From CAZDHT01 sp964505325 (GTDB taxonomy: Bacteria; Planctomycetota; PUPC01): a stretch of 27,525 nucleotides of DNA. The translations under genes and the position numbers were made by a program. Shown in pieces: positions 1-7,452 of this stretch. The notes under the pieces were generated by a model. The model worked only from the letters and a program-made list of their open reading frames with translations. It had not been told where the DNA came from and searched no databases. The stretch is from positions 1 to 27,525 of the forward strand of contig CAZDHT010000043.1 of NCBI GenBank assembly GCA_964505325.1. Direction: 5' to 3'. The first letter of the stretch is position 1; each line of letters opens with the position of its first letter.

Positions 1-63
1 CTCGTGGTATTAGACCGCGGACGGTGACAGAAGTCAAGCCATCGGCGCACCCTGTGCGAAAGC

Positions 64-103
64 ACAAAATCCGAGACCCGAAACAAGCTCGAAGCACGAA
101 CCC
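64..103 (+). repeat. Degenerate CGAA-word intergenic repeat, copy 1
   Basis: This stretch is built from short words such as AAATCCGA, CCCGAAACAA, CTCGAAGCACGAA. The same words recur, reverse complemented and in another order, at 17071-17142. Both are non-coding and richer in A+T than the flanking genes. I infer a degenerate dispersed intergenic repeat, but only two loose copies are visible here. Confidence 0.4.
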
Positions 104-116
104 CGCCCGAACCGAC

Positions 117-145
117 TTGCCCGCGCCGGGGAGCGGAAGTAGAAT
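117..145 (+). promoter_or_regulatory. Sigma70-type promoter of the GT-C gene
   Basis: A -35 TTGCCC at 117-122 and a -10 TAGAAT at 140-145 are separated by exactly 17 bp. Transcription would begin near 152, giving a leader of about 60 nt before the GGAGG-TTG start at 214. The -10 box overlaps the upstream in-frame TTG at 145, which argues against that codon as the start. Confidence 0.5.
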
Positions 146-213
146 TGATTGGTGCGGCAGTGGAATTGGTGGGTCTCGGACCTCGCGGATGGCAGGAGCG
201 GACGGAGGCGGGC

Positions 214-1767
214 TTGTCAAACGAGCCGGAAGTGAAACACAACCTTTCCCGGAGCGTGGCCTGGACCGCGCTGGCGGCGATTGTCGTGATCGGCGGCGTG
301 CTTCGGTTTTGGCAGATCGGGCAGAAGGACCTGTGGCTGGACGAATCCATCAGCGCCATCGCCGCCGACGTGTCACTGCGCGAGACGGTGACCAGCGTGG
401 CGAAATACGACGCGCATCCGCCGCTGTACTACCTGGCGCTGAACCTGACGACCCGGCTTACGGGCCGCGACGAGGCCGGGCTCCGCGCCCTCTCGGCGGT
501 TGCGAGCATCGGCTGCATTGTGTTGACGTACGCGCTGGGCGCCGCACTGCTGAGCCGGACGGCCGGGCTCTTGGTTTCGGGCCTGATGGCGATGTCATCG
601 TTCCAGCTTTACTTTGCACAGGAAGCGCGGCTCTACGCGTTCGTCACCCTGCTCGTACTGGGGAACACGTACGTGTTCGTGCGCATCCTGAAGTCGCGCC
701 GGACTACGCCGGGCGCCGTGTGGCCGTGGATGGTGGCGTACGCCGTGCTGACGGCGGCGGCGCTGTACACGTATTACTACGCAGTCTTCATGATCGCGAC
801 GCACGCGGCGGTGTTCTGCGTGCTGTGGTTCTGTGCGCGGTTCCGGCCCGGCGCGGACGAGGAGCGCTGGCTCCTGACCGCGCGGCGCGCCGAGGCGCTG
901 TGGCCGATGTTCTTGGCCGCCATGGTGCTGGGCGGCATTCTGTTCGCGGCCGCCTGGGGCGGGATCCTGCTGGACCGGGTGGGGGAGATGGGGCAGGTGA
1001 CCTCGCGGCCCTACGGGCCATACGAGGTGGTGGCGGCGCTGCGGCAGTTCCTGACCGGGATGGTTTTCGACCGGGCCGCAGGGAGACTCGACTGGTTTAC
1101 CCTCGCCTCGTTCACCGCGGTGGCGTTGCTGCCGCTGGCGGGAGCATTGTACGCGGCGAGGCGGACGCCGGGCGTGGCGTTGGTGCTCCTATTGTCGACG
1201 CTGCTGCCGTTTGCAGGCGTTGCCCTGGTGGCCCGGCCACATGTGTTCGAGGCGAAGCACGTGGCGTTCGTGGCGCCGATGTTGCTGTTGATGATCGGCG
1301 CGGGCTGGTCGCGCTCGCGGATGCTGGTCGGGGTGTTTGCCGTGCTCCTCCTGGCGCTGAACGCCGGAATGAACTGCATATACTTCCGGCCGGACTATCA
1401 GAAGGAGCCTTGGCGCGCCGTGGCGGAGAAGATCGAGGCGGGCGCACGCCGGGGTGACGTCATTGTGCTTAGCCCGGCGCACACGGTGCACGCTCTCCGG
1501 CGCTACTATCAAGGGGAGTTGCCGATGGTGTTGGCCACGGGGGTGGATTCGTTGCGGTCCCTCGGGGCCATGACCCCGCAGCGGATCTGGCTGGTCGAGC
1601 ACATGAGCGCGGTCACCACCCCAGCCCGGAGCATCGCGGAGTGGCTGATGGCACAGGCCGGACCGGCGGGCCGGATCCCCCGGGCGGAGACGTTCGACGG
1701 CTTCTCGACGTTCCCGACCACCATCAGGGTCCGGTGCTTTCCCTACAAACCGGCAGACGGACGGTAA
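214..1767 (+). CDS. GT-C fold membrane glycosyltransferase (GT39/PMT-like)
   Basis: This is a 517-residue polytopic membrane protein of the dolichyl-phosphate-mannose mannosyltransferase type (PMT_2/ArnT-like). Such enzymes use a polyprenyl-phosphate sugar to glycosylate a lipid or protein on the outer face of the inner membrane. After the first membrane segment comes the acidic loop motif WLDESIS (Asp43, Glu44), then DAHPPLYY near residue 66, both typical of the family. About ten hydrophobic segments follow, with a short soluble C-terminal domain. The TTG at 214 is chosen because GGAGG lies 5 bp upstream and a promoter at 117-145 would exclude the TTG at 145. The 3' end overlaps the convergent histidine kinase by 44 bp. 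The acceptor is unknown. Confidence 0.85.
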   Translation: MSNEPEVKHNLSRSVAWTALAAIVVIGGVLRFWQIGQKDLWLDESISAIAADVSLRETVTSVAKYDAHPPLYYLALNLTTRLTGRDEAGLRALSAVASIGCIVLTYALGAALLSRTAGLLVSGLMAMSSFQLYFAQEARLYAFVTLLVLGNTYVFVRILKSRRTTPGAVWPWMVAYAVLTAAALYTYYYAVFMIATHAAVFCVLWFCARFRPGADEERWLLTARRAEALWPMFLAAMVLGGILFAAAWGGILLDRVGEMGQVTSRPYGPYEVVAALRQFLTGMVFDRAAGRLDWFTLASFTAVALLPLAGALYAARRTPGVALVLLLSTLLPFAGVALVARPHVFEAKHVAFVAPMLLLMIGAGWSRSRMLVGVFAVLLLALNAGMNCIYFRPDYQKEPWRAVAEKIEAGARRGDVIVLSPAHTVHALRRYYQGELPMVLATGVDSLRSLGAMTPQRIWLVEHMSAVTTPARSIAEWLMAQAGPAGRIPRAETFDGFSTFPTTIRVRCFPYKPADGR

Positions 1768-2485
1768 CCCGGGAGCCGGTGCCGAGGGTGCCGTGCACGG
1801 TGAGTTCCCCGCCATATTTCCGGACTGTGGACCGCGCCACGGCAAGACCGAGGCCGCGCACGGTCCACTCGCCGCCAAGCTCGTCCGGCTCCCCCTGGCT
1901 GCTCCCACTTTCCCCCGAGCGCTGAAGCCACTCGGACACCTTGCCGACATCGACTGGCGGAGTCCCTGTTCCGGTGTCGGAAACGGTGACGGCCACGAAC
2001 TCCCCGGTGTGTTCGACCGTCAGTCCCAGCACCCCTCGGCTCGGCATTGCGTCGAGCGCGTTGTGGAGCAGTCCGATGAAGACCTGCTCCAGAGGGCCGA
2101 TGTCGGCTTGCACCCTCGGCAAGCTCCCATAATTCTGACCGATCTCCACTCCGTGCCGCGCGATCCTTTTTCGACAGAGGAACAGGGCTTGGTCGAGCGC
2201 CGCGGCGACGTCGGCCGACCCTCTCTGTTCCGGCGGATCGGGCGTGCGAAGCAATTCCTGAAATGCTCTGACGAGCGCCGCGATCTTGTGGCCGTATTCG
2301 CTGCTGGTCTTGAGTGCGCGGCGGAGTTCGAGAAACGTCCCGGCGTTCATCGCGTTCGTGGTGACGCTGACCACCCCCACCAGCAGGTCGTTAATCTCGT
2401 GTGCCATCTCGCGGGCGACGCGGCCGGCCAGCGCCTGGCGTGCGAGTGCCTCGAGTTTGTCCGTTTGTGACCGGTCGTTGCTCAC
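1724..2485 (-). CDS. Soluble sensor histidine kinase without sensor domain
   Basis: This 253-residue protein has a HisKA-like segment with the phospho-acceptor H-box MAHEIND (His29), then an HATPase_c domain with N-box HNALDAM (Asn142), G1 box DTGTG (170-174) and G2 box GLGLA (211-215). It should autophosphorylate from ATP and pass phosphate to a response regulator. No membrane segment, PAS, GAF or receiver domain is visible, and no response regulator is adjacent, so its input and partner are unknown. The stretch between the G1 and G2 boxes is Ser/Gly/Glu-rich and lacks a clear F-box. The GTG at 2485 is preceded by GGAGGG at 7 bp; an upstream in-frame TTG at 2542 is less likely. It is the last gene of a minus-strand run. 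Confidence 0.85.
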   Translation of the reverse strand: MSNDRSQTDKLEALARQALAGRVAREMAHEINDLLVGVVSVTTNAMNAGTFLELRRALKTSSEYGHKIAALVRAFQELLRTPDPPEQRGSADVAAALDQALFLCRKRIARHGVEIGQNYGSLPRVQADIGPLEQVFIGLLHNALDAMPSRGVLGLTVEHTGEFVAVTVSDTGTGTPPVDVGKVSEWLQRSGESGSSQGEPDELGGEWTVRGLGLAVARSTVRKYGGELTVHGTLGTGSRVTVRLPVCRESTGP

Positions 2486-2606
2486 CCGCTGGCCCTCCGA
2501 ACCCTCCGGGTTACGATACGGCCCGGTCGAGGGCAAGGTCAAGGTTGAGCGATCACGGAGCGGATTTCACTAAAGGGTGGGGTTGAGTGCAACCGAAGAT
2601 TCTGGG

Positions 2607-3731
2607 CTATCGGAACGTGTCTTCGTTGGCGCGCCACCACTTGAGGCAGTTCTCGAGGGCGGCGCTGCCGGTGCCGAAGTCTTGCCCCACGATGCCCCCG
2701 ACGGCGGCCGCGGCGGCGGCCCGGGTGGGCACGCTCGGCCACGCCGCGTCGAGCAGACCGGCCAGCTTGGGCACCGACGGACGGTCCTTGACGCGGACCA
2801 AGTACCGGGCGATGGCTATGGCCAGGGTGTTGTTCCTCGAACTCAGCGCCGAGTCAAAGGTCCGGCGGAAAAGGGGCAGCAGCTCCCGGTCGCCGTATTG
2901 TGCGAGGCCCTGGATGGCGTATTGGAAATCGGGCTGCGGGCGGATGCTCACCCTGGCCGCCTCCGCCAGGAGGTCCTTGCGTTTCTTCTTCTGGTTTGCC
3001 TCCCACCAATCGTGCCACGCGGCGATGCCCTGGGCGCGCGCCTCGGCCGTGCCGTTCTCGAAATCAACCTGGGTGCGGGAGCCGGTCGTTTTCCGGAGGG
3101 CAATATCGACGGCGACCCGGACGGAGGGGTCCTTGTCGTCCAGCGCCCGGATGAACGCGGGGACAGCGCTCAGGACGCCCAACTCGCCGAGGCGGTACGC
3201 CGCGAGCCGCCGGCCTCCCGGGGGCTCCTTGCCGAGAAGCTGTTTGGCGAGTTCAACGGCCCGCGCGGCTCGGCTCTCCGGGCTGGTCAGCTTATCGGAG
3301 AGGCCGGCGGCGGCGCGGACGGCGCGGCGGACGGCGCCCAGTTGATCCATCGGCAGGAAGTGCTTTGCGGTCTTCACCTCGTAAAACTTCAGGTCGCTCT
3401 TCGTCAGCAGCCAAATGCCGTTCTGCTTCTGCTTCAGTTGCACCTGGCCCGCCTTGGGGAAGCCCGGAAAGCCGACGTCCACGCGTTTTCCTCTCAGGCC
3501 TGGGTGGCCCTTCAGCACCTCGACCGTGATGAGAACGGCGATGTCCGTGCGGAACTTCGCGCCCATCTTCAACAGCTCCTTGTCCAGTTCACCTTCGGTG
3601 ATGCTGATCACCTGGCCGATCAGGACCAGATCGGCGTCCTTCACCAGGTCCTTGAGTTCTGCGGCGCGGGAGGCCGCCGCAACCGCGGCAAGCGCCACCA
3701 CCACCAGGCCCGTTCTCAAGATTCTCTTCAT
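2607..3731 (-). CDS. Secreted HEAT-repeat protein
   Basis: This is a 374-residue exported protein. The ATG at 3731 begins a signal peptide (basic MKR, hydrophobic 8-20, likely cleavage after SRAA). The upstream part of the frame is not signal-like and is dropped. Residues 25-125 look like a beta-rich domain (DADLVLIGQVISI, ITVEVLKG). Residues about 150-345 are alpha-helical HEAT/PBS-lyase-like repeats, clearest at 172-216 (RRLAAYRLGELG, DPSVRVAVDIAL). Two Trp-rich motifs occur: AWHDWWEAN (238-246) and, at the C-terminus, GQDFG followed by KWWRAN (364-369). HEAT repeats usually bind proteins; no enzymatic residue is evident. The gap to the activator gene is 80 bp and to the kinase about 120 bp, so co-transcription is possible. 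Confidence 0.8.
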   Translation of the reverse strand: MKRILRTGLVVVALAAVAAASRAAELKDLVKDADLVLIGQVISITEGELDKELLKMGAKFRTDIAVLITVEVLKGHPGLRGKRVDVGFPGFPKAGQVQLKQKQNGIWLLTKSDLKFYEVKTAKHFLPMDQLGAVRRAVRAAAGLSDKLTSPESRAARAVELAKQLLGKEPPGGRRLAAYRLGELGVLSAVPAFIRALDDKDPSVRVAVDIALRKTTGSRTQVDFENGTAEARAQGIAAWHDWWEANQKKKRKDLLAEAARVSIRPQPDFQYAIQGLAQYGDRELLPLFRRTFDSALSSRNNTLAIAIARYLVRVKDRPSVPKLAGLLDAAWPSVPTRAAAAAAVGGIVGQDFGTGSAALENCLKWWRANEDTFR

Positions 3732-3811
3732 TGCGAAGTCCCCTAACTTCCTCATATGACCGTATACAATTCTAAGACTGCGGCCGCCGGTTGGCAAGGG
3801 ATGGCCGCGGC

Positions 3812-4588
3812 TCAGGGGCGCGCCGGCGTGAGTGCCGCCCCGATCGCCACCACGTGCTGGGGCATGGGAGGGACGTGGACCGTCCGCCCCAGCGCCCGTT
3901 CGAGGGCGCTCCTGACGCCGCTGTTCAGCGCGCCGCCGCCGTGGAAAAAGGCGTCGTGCTCGCCCATCGGCTTGGCCATTTGGGCGATCCGCGAGGCGAT
4001 GGCCGCGTGCAGCCCCGCGACGATGTCTTCCTTGCGCGCCCCTTTGGCGATGAGTGAGATAACTTCGCTCTCGGCGAAGACGGTGCAGGTCGAGTTGATC
4101 GGCGCGGGGTTCTCGGCGCCCCGGGCGAATTCGCCCAGCTCCTCGGGCGGCACGTCGAGCACATCAGCCATCACTTCGAGAAACCGCCCGGTGCCCGCGG
4201 CGCACTTGTCGTTCATCACGAAATCGCGGACCGATCCGTCCTCGTGGAGCAGGATCACCTTGGTGTCCTGCCCGCCCAGATCGACGATCAGGCGCGGCGC
4301 GCCCCACGGGCAGCCGACGTGGTAAGCGCCTCGGGCGCCAGCGGTGATCTCGGTCACTGTGTCGTCGGCGAAGCCGATGATGCGGCGGCCGTAACCGGTC
4401 GCCACGATCCGGCCGATATCGTCGCGCTCGATCCTCGCCTGCTCCGCCGCCGCGCGGAGCGCCTTCTTCGCGGCGGCCCGTGGGTCCGCGCCGGTGCGCA
4501 CCAGCGAATGGCCCGCGGCCGAGCCGTCGCGCAGGATGACCGCCTTGGTGGCGACCGAGCCAATGTCTATGCCCGCCGTGATGCTAAT
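3812..4588 (-). CDS. 2-hydroxyacyl-CoA dehydratase activator-type ATPase (HgdC/BcrA/BadF family)
   Basis: This 258-residue protein is full length for the single-domain activator family, an iron-sulfur ATPase that drives one electron into 2-hydroxyacyl-CoA dehydratases or benzoyl-CoA reductases. It shows the ASKHA nucleotide motifs GIDIGSVATKAVIL (6-19), VDLGGQDTK (102-110) and FFHGGGALNSG (215-224). The cluster cysteines are Cys129 in NDKCAAGTGRF and Cys168 in NSTCTVF, with the same spacing as HgdC of Acidaminococcus. No ATG, GTG, TTG or CTG suits this start. The best start is ATT at 4588, with GGAGG 6 bp upstream, overlapping the truA stop as TATTAG. The dehydratase subunits it should serve are not in the window, so the target is unknown. 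Confidence 0.85.
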   Translation of the reverse strand: MSITAGIDIGSVATKAVILRDGSAAGHSLVRTGADPRAAAKKALRAAAEQARIERDDIGRIVATGYGRRIIGFADDTVTEITAGARGAYHVGCPWGAPRLIVDLGGQDTKVILLHEDGSVRDFVMNDKCAAGTGRFLEVMADVLDVPPEELGEFARGAENPAPINSTCTVFAESEVISLIAKGARKEDIVAGLHAAIASRIAQMAKPMGEHDAFFHGGGALNSGVRSALERALGRTVHVPPMPQHVVAIGAALTPARP

Positions 4589-5330
4589 ACTCGACCTCCA
4601 GCAGGCGCAGGCCGTGCGGCGGCGCGGTCGGGCCGGCGGCGGAGCGGTCCTTCGAGCGAAGGAGGTCCGGGATGCTGTTCGGCTCGCGCTTGCCGAGGCC
4701 GACCTCGACCAACGTCCCCACGATGGCCCGCACCATATTGTAGAGGAACCCATTTGCGGAAATGGTGATCTCGATCCGGGAGCCGCTTGCTTCGACGTCC
4801 AGCCGCGTCACCGTCCGGATCGAAGGCTTCCCGTTCGGCTTCGACTGAAACGTGGCGAAGTCCAGCTCGCCGATCAGATGTGCCGCGGCAGCTCGCATCG
4901 CGTCGCTGTCCAGTTGCTGCCGCACCAGGTACGAACGGTTCCGCTCAAGCGGGCTGCGAACCGGCCGGTTCAGGATCGTGTAGCGATACGTCTTCGAGAT
5001 GGCCGAATACCGCGCGTGGAAATCACCCGGAACATCCTCGGCCTCCACGATGGCGATGTCAGGCGGAAGCTTGGTATTGATGGCGTGAACGAGACCCCCC
5101 GCCGGGATGTTCGTGTCGGTCTTGAAGTTGGCGGCCTGCCCGGCTGCGTGCACTCCGGCGTCGGTTCGGCCCGAGCCGATCAGTCTGACGGTTCGTTCGC
5201 CCGTGATCTCGGCGATGGCATCCTGGACGACCCCCTGGATGCTCACCCCGTTGGGCTGGATCTGCCAGCCGGCATAGCCCGTCCCGTCGTATTCGATTAC
5301 GAGCTTTACATTACGCATCGGCCGGGCCAT
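4584..5330 (-). CDS. truA: tRNA pseudouridine(38-40) synthase TruA
   Basis: TruA isomerises uridine to pseudouridine at positions 38-40 of the tRNA anticodon arm in the cytoplasm. The 248-residue protein has the N-terminal KLVIEYDGTGYAGWQ signature, the catalytic loop GSGRTDAGVHA with nucleophile Asp57, YRYTI after the core, and NGFLYNMVRAIVGTL in the C-terminal half, all expected for the family. The ATG at 5330 is used; the ATG at 5318 (MRNVKLVIEYDG) matches common TruA N-termini equally well, and neither has a clear ribosome binding site. The stop overlaps the apparent ATT start of the activator gene. It diverges from the radical SAM gene across 49 bp. Confidence 0.95.
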   Translation of the reverse strand: MARPMRNVKLVIEYDGTGYAGWQIQPNGVSIQGVVQDAIAEITGERTVRLIGSGRTDAGVHAAGQAANFKTDTNIPAGGLVHAINTKLPPDIAIVEAEDVPGDFHARYSAISKTYRYTILNRPVRSPLERNRSYLVRQQLDSDAMRAAAAHLIGELDFATFQSKPNGKPSIRTVTRLDVEASGSRIEITISANGFLYNMVRAIVGTLVEVGLGKREPNSIPDLLRSKDRSAAGPTAPPHGLRLLEVEY

Positions 5331-5332
5331 GT

Positions 5333-5341
5333 TGCTATACT
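5333..5341 (+). promoter_or_regulatory. Extended -10 promoter for the radical SAM gene
   Basis: TGCTATACT is a good extended -10 element (TGn-TATACT) in the 49-bp gap between the divergent truA and radical SAM genes. No convincing -35 lies 16-18 bp upstream, as expected for extended -10 promoters. Transcription would start near 5348, about 30 nt before the ATG. Confidence 0.35.
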
Positions 5342-5379
5342 GTTAGCGCGAAGTCAAGCAGAACCCCGAGGGCCGTAAC

Positions 5380-6633
5380 ATGCTCCCTGTCGCCGCATCA
5401 AAGCTCCTGATCGTTGAAGGCGTCGAGGACGACCCGCTGATGCGGGCCCGGGCGGACCGGCTGCGGACGGGAATCACCACCCCCGACGTTCGGCACGTCG
5501 ACGACCCGGCGCTGAACCGGACCATCACCGAGGAGTTCTTTCCAGGACAGCATAACGGCATGCGGGGGGATTTCGAGCCGATCGTCATCTTCAACCGGTT
5601 TCGCCTCGACGACAGCGATGAGGAACGGCAACGCCGCAAAGAGGCTTATCCCGCTCTCGACCAACTCAAGTTCAACGGTTACGGCGGCTTCGACTGGCGT
5701 GAGTCGGGCTCGCCCGCGTACCGAGAGCGGACGGGGCTGGTCTGCCAGCCGGCGTGGGCGATCCACTCGGTGACCGGATGCCACTTCCGCTGCGCCTATT
5801 GCCACCTGTCCCGCATCCTGAACCTAATGCTCAACATGGAGGACTTCGTCGGTCGGTTGGACGAGTGGATCAGGCAATGCCCCAGGCAGACGCTGTTTCA
5901 GCACGACAACTACACCGACATCGTGTGCTTCGAGCCCGAATACGGCGGGACGAAGCTCCTGATCGACTACTTCGCGAGACGGCCCGGGCGGGCGCTCGAA
6001 CTCTACGTAGGCAAGAGCGACCACGTTGACTTCATGCTCGACTACGATCACCGGGGCCACACGGTGTGCTGTTGGAGCTTGAGCGGCCGGACGCAGAGCA
6101 CGCGGTTCGAGTATCGTTCGGCGCCGATGGAGGCCCGCATCGACGCGATGCGGAAATGCCAGGAGGCCGGGTACCCGGTGCGCGTGCGGCTCTCCCCCAT
6201 CATCCCGGTCAGGAACTGGCGGGACGAGAACCGGGAGATGATCGAGCTCCTGTTCGAGAAGGTGAGCCCGGACGTCGTCACGATCGAGACGATCCGGTTT
6301 CTTGATTACGACGACATGTGCGAGATGTTCGACGTGTCGCTGCTCGACGGGGAGTTCCTTGCCGCAATGAAGGCTGCACGCGGCACGGAACATCTGCAGG
6401 GCTGTGAGGTGCCCGACGCGCTCCGTGCAGAGGTCTATCAGTTCCTCTTTGCCGAGTTGGACCGCTGCGCGCCGGACACACGCGTCGCCTTCTGCCGGGA
6501 GGCGCGGACGATGTGGGAACGCTTTGCCGGCCACTTCGCCCGGAAAGGCCAGCATCCGGATCGATACACGTGCAACTGCGGGCCGTACAGCGCTCCTGCC
6601 AGCGCCGGGGAGTTGGCAGCCACCGTGAAATAG
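5380..6633 (+). CDS. Spore photoproduct lyase-like radical SAM protein
   Basis: This 417-residue protein carries the radical SAM cluster motif GCHFRCAYCHL (Cys134, Cys138, Cys141). Downstream blocks resemble the SplB family: YTDIV near 178, GKSDHVDFMLDYDHRGHTV near 211-229, a W-S-L segment, then APMEARIDAMRKCQEAGYP and RLSPIIPV. SplB reverses the thymine photoproduct of UV-irradiated spores using SAM radical chemistry. Cys183 lies 42 residues after the last cluster cysteine, close to the 43-residue offset of the catalytic Cys141 in Bacillus SplB, but I have not aligned them. The C-terminus has an extra C-x-C (TCNCGP). GAGGG sits 8 bp before the ATG. It leads a three-gene plus-strand run. DNA repair is plausible but not shown. 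Confidence 0.8.
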   Translation: MLPVAASKLLIVEGVEDDPLMRARADRLRTGITTPDVRHVDDPALNRTITEEFFPGQHNGMRGDFEPIVIFNRFRLDDSDEERQRRKEAYPALDQLKFNGYGGFDWRESGSPAYRERTGLVCQPAWAIHSVTGCHFRCAYCHLSRILNLMLNMEDFVGRLDEWIRQCPRQTLFQHDNYTDIVCFEPEYGGTKLLIDYFARRPGRALELYVGKSDHVDFMLDYDHRGHTVCCWSLSGRTQSTRFEYRSAPMEARIDAMRKCQEAGYPVRVRLSPIIPVRNWRDENREMIELLFEKVSPDVVTIETIRFLDYDDMCEMFDVSLLDGEFLAAMKAARGTEHLQGCEVPDALRAEVYQFLFAELDRCAPDTRVAFCREARTMWERFAGHFARKGQHPDRYTCNCGPYSAPASAGELAATVK

Positions 6634-6644
6634 AGGTCCCACTC

Positions 6645-7424
6645 ATGCGAGTGCTCACGTGCAACATCCGGCTGGACAACATCGCCGTAGATCAGGACAA
6701 CCAGTGGGCGTACCGGAAGGACTGCTGCCGCGACGCCATCCGTTCGGCCGAAGCTCACATCATCTCCGCCCAGGAGGTGGGCCGGGCACAGTTCCTCGAC
6801 CTGAAGGCCGGCCTGCCGGAATACGAATGGTACGGGCTGGCGGACACGGTCGAGGGGAGCGCGCCGATGAACTCCATCTTCTTCCGCCGTGAATCGTTCG
6901 AACAGATATCGGCGGGGGCATACTGGCTCTCGGAAACGCCGCACGTCCCGGGCTCGAAGTCGTGGGACAGCGACTGCACCCGGCTCGCCAACTGGGTCCG
7001 CCTGCTCGACGTGGAATCGGGGATCGAATTCCGCGTGGTCAACACACACCTGGACCACGTGAGCCAATCGGCTCGAGAGAACCAGGCCCGGCTGATCAAC
7101 GAAGACGCGGCCGCGTATCCGGAAGAATATCCGCAGATCCTGACCGGTGACATGAACGCCGCCGGCGACAACCCGGTGATCGGACTGTTCAAAGAGGCGG
7201 GTTGGCGGGATACGTACGAGACGACCCACGGACCGGGCGACCCCGGGACGACGTTCCACCGGTTCCTCGGGCCGGACCTGGACACGCAGGGCGCGAAGCT
7301 CGACTGGATATTCACCAAGGGACGCATAAAGGCGCTGGGGGCGGAGATCCTGCGAGAGCCCCGTGATGGGCGCTTCCCCAGCGATCACTACTTCGTCTCG
7401 GCGGAGCTCGAGCTTCTGGAATGA
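6645..7424 (+). CDS. Endonuclease/exonuclease/phosphatase-family hydrolase
   Basis: This 259-residue protein contains the EEP catalytic blocks in order: LTCNIRLDN (4-12), SAQE (Glu44, metal), NTHLDH (133-138), TGDMNA (Asp169, Asn171), KLDWIF (Asp220) and PSDHYFV (Asp247, His248). These are metal-dependent phosphodiesterases or phosphomonoesterases acting on nucleic acids, phosphoinositides or similar substrates. The small size and lack of a signal peptide suggest a cytoplasmic enzyme. The ATG at 6645 has GAGG 8 bp upstream and is 11 bp beyond the stop of the SPL-like gene; a longer frame back into that gene is a shadow. Pairing with an SPL-like protein hints at nucleic-acid repair, but phosphoester substrates of other kinds are equally possible. 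Confidence 0.85.
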   Translation: MRVLTCNIRLDNIAVDQDNQWAYRKDCCRDAIRSAEAHIISAQEVGRAQFLDLKAGLPEYEWYGLADTVEGSAPMNSIFFRRESFEQISAGAYWLSETPHVPGSKSWDSDCTRLANWVRLLDVESGIEFRVVNTHLDHVSQSARENQARLINEDAAAYPEEYPQILTGDMNAAGDNPVIGLFKEAGWRDTYETTHGPGDPGTTFHRFLGPDLDTQGAKLDWIFTKGRIKALGAEILREPRDGRFPSDHYFVSAELELLE

Positions 7425-7452
7425 GCCGCCCCCGCCTCCGCAGGGCGCAGCG

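Noticed and set aside
24..1457. 477-codon plus-strand frame in another phase of the first gene
   Set aside because: Arg/Gly/Ala-rich, no membrane segments, no motifs; the frame from 214 has the GT-C pattern.
3732..3797. 22-codon N-terminal extension of the HEAT protein
   Set aside because: It would place charged residues before the signal peptide; the ATG at 3731 gives a normal one.
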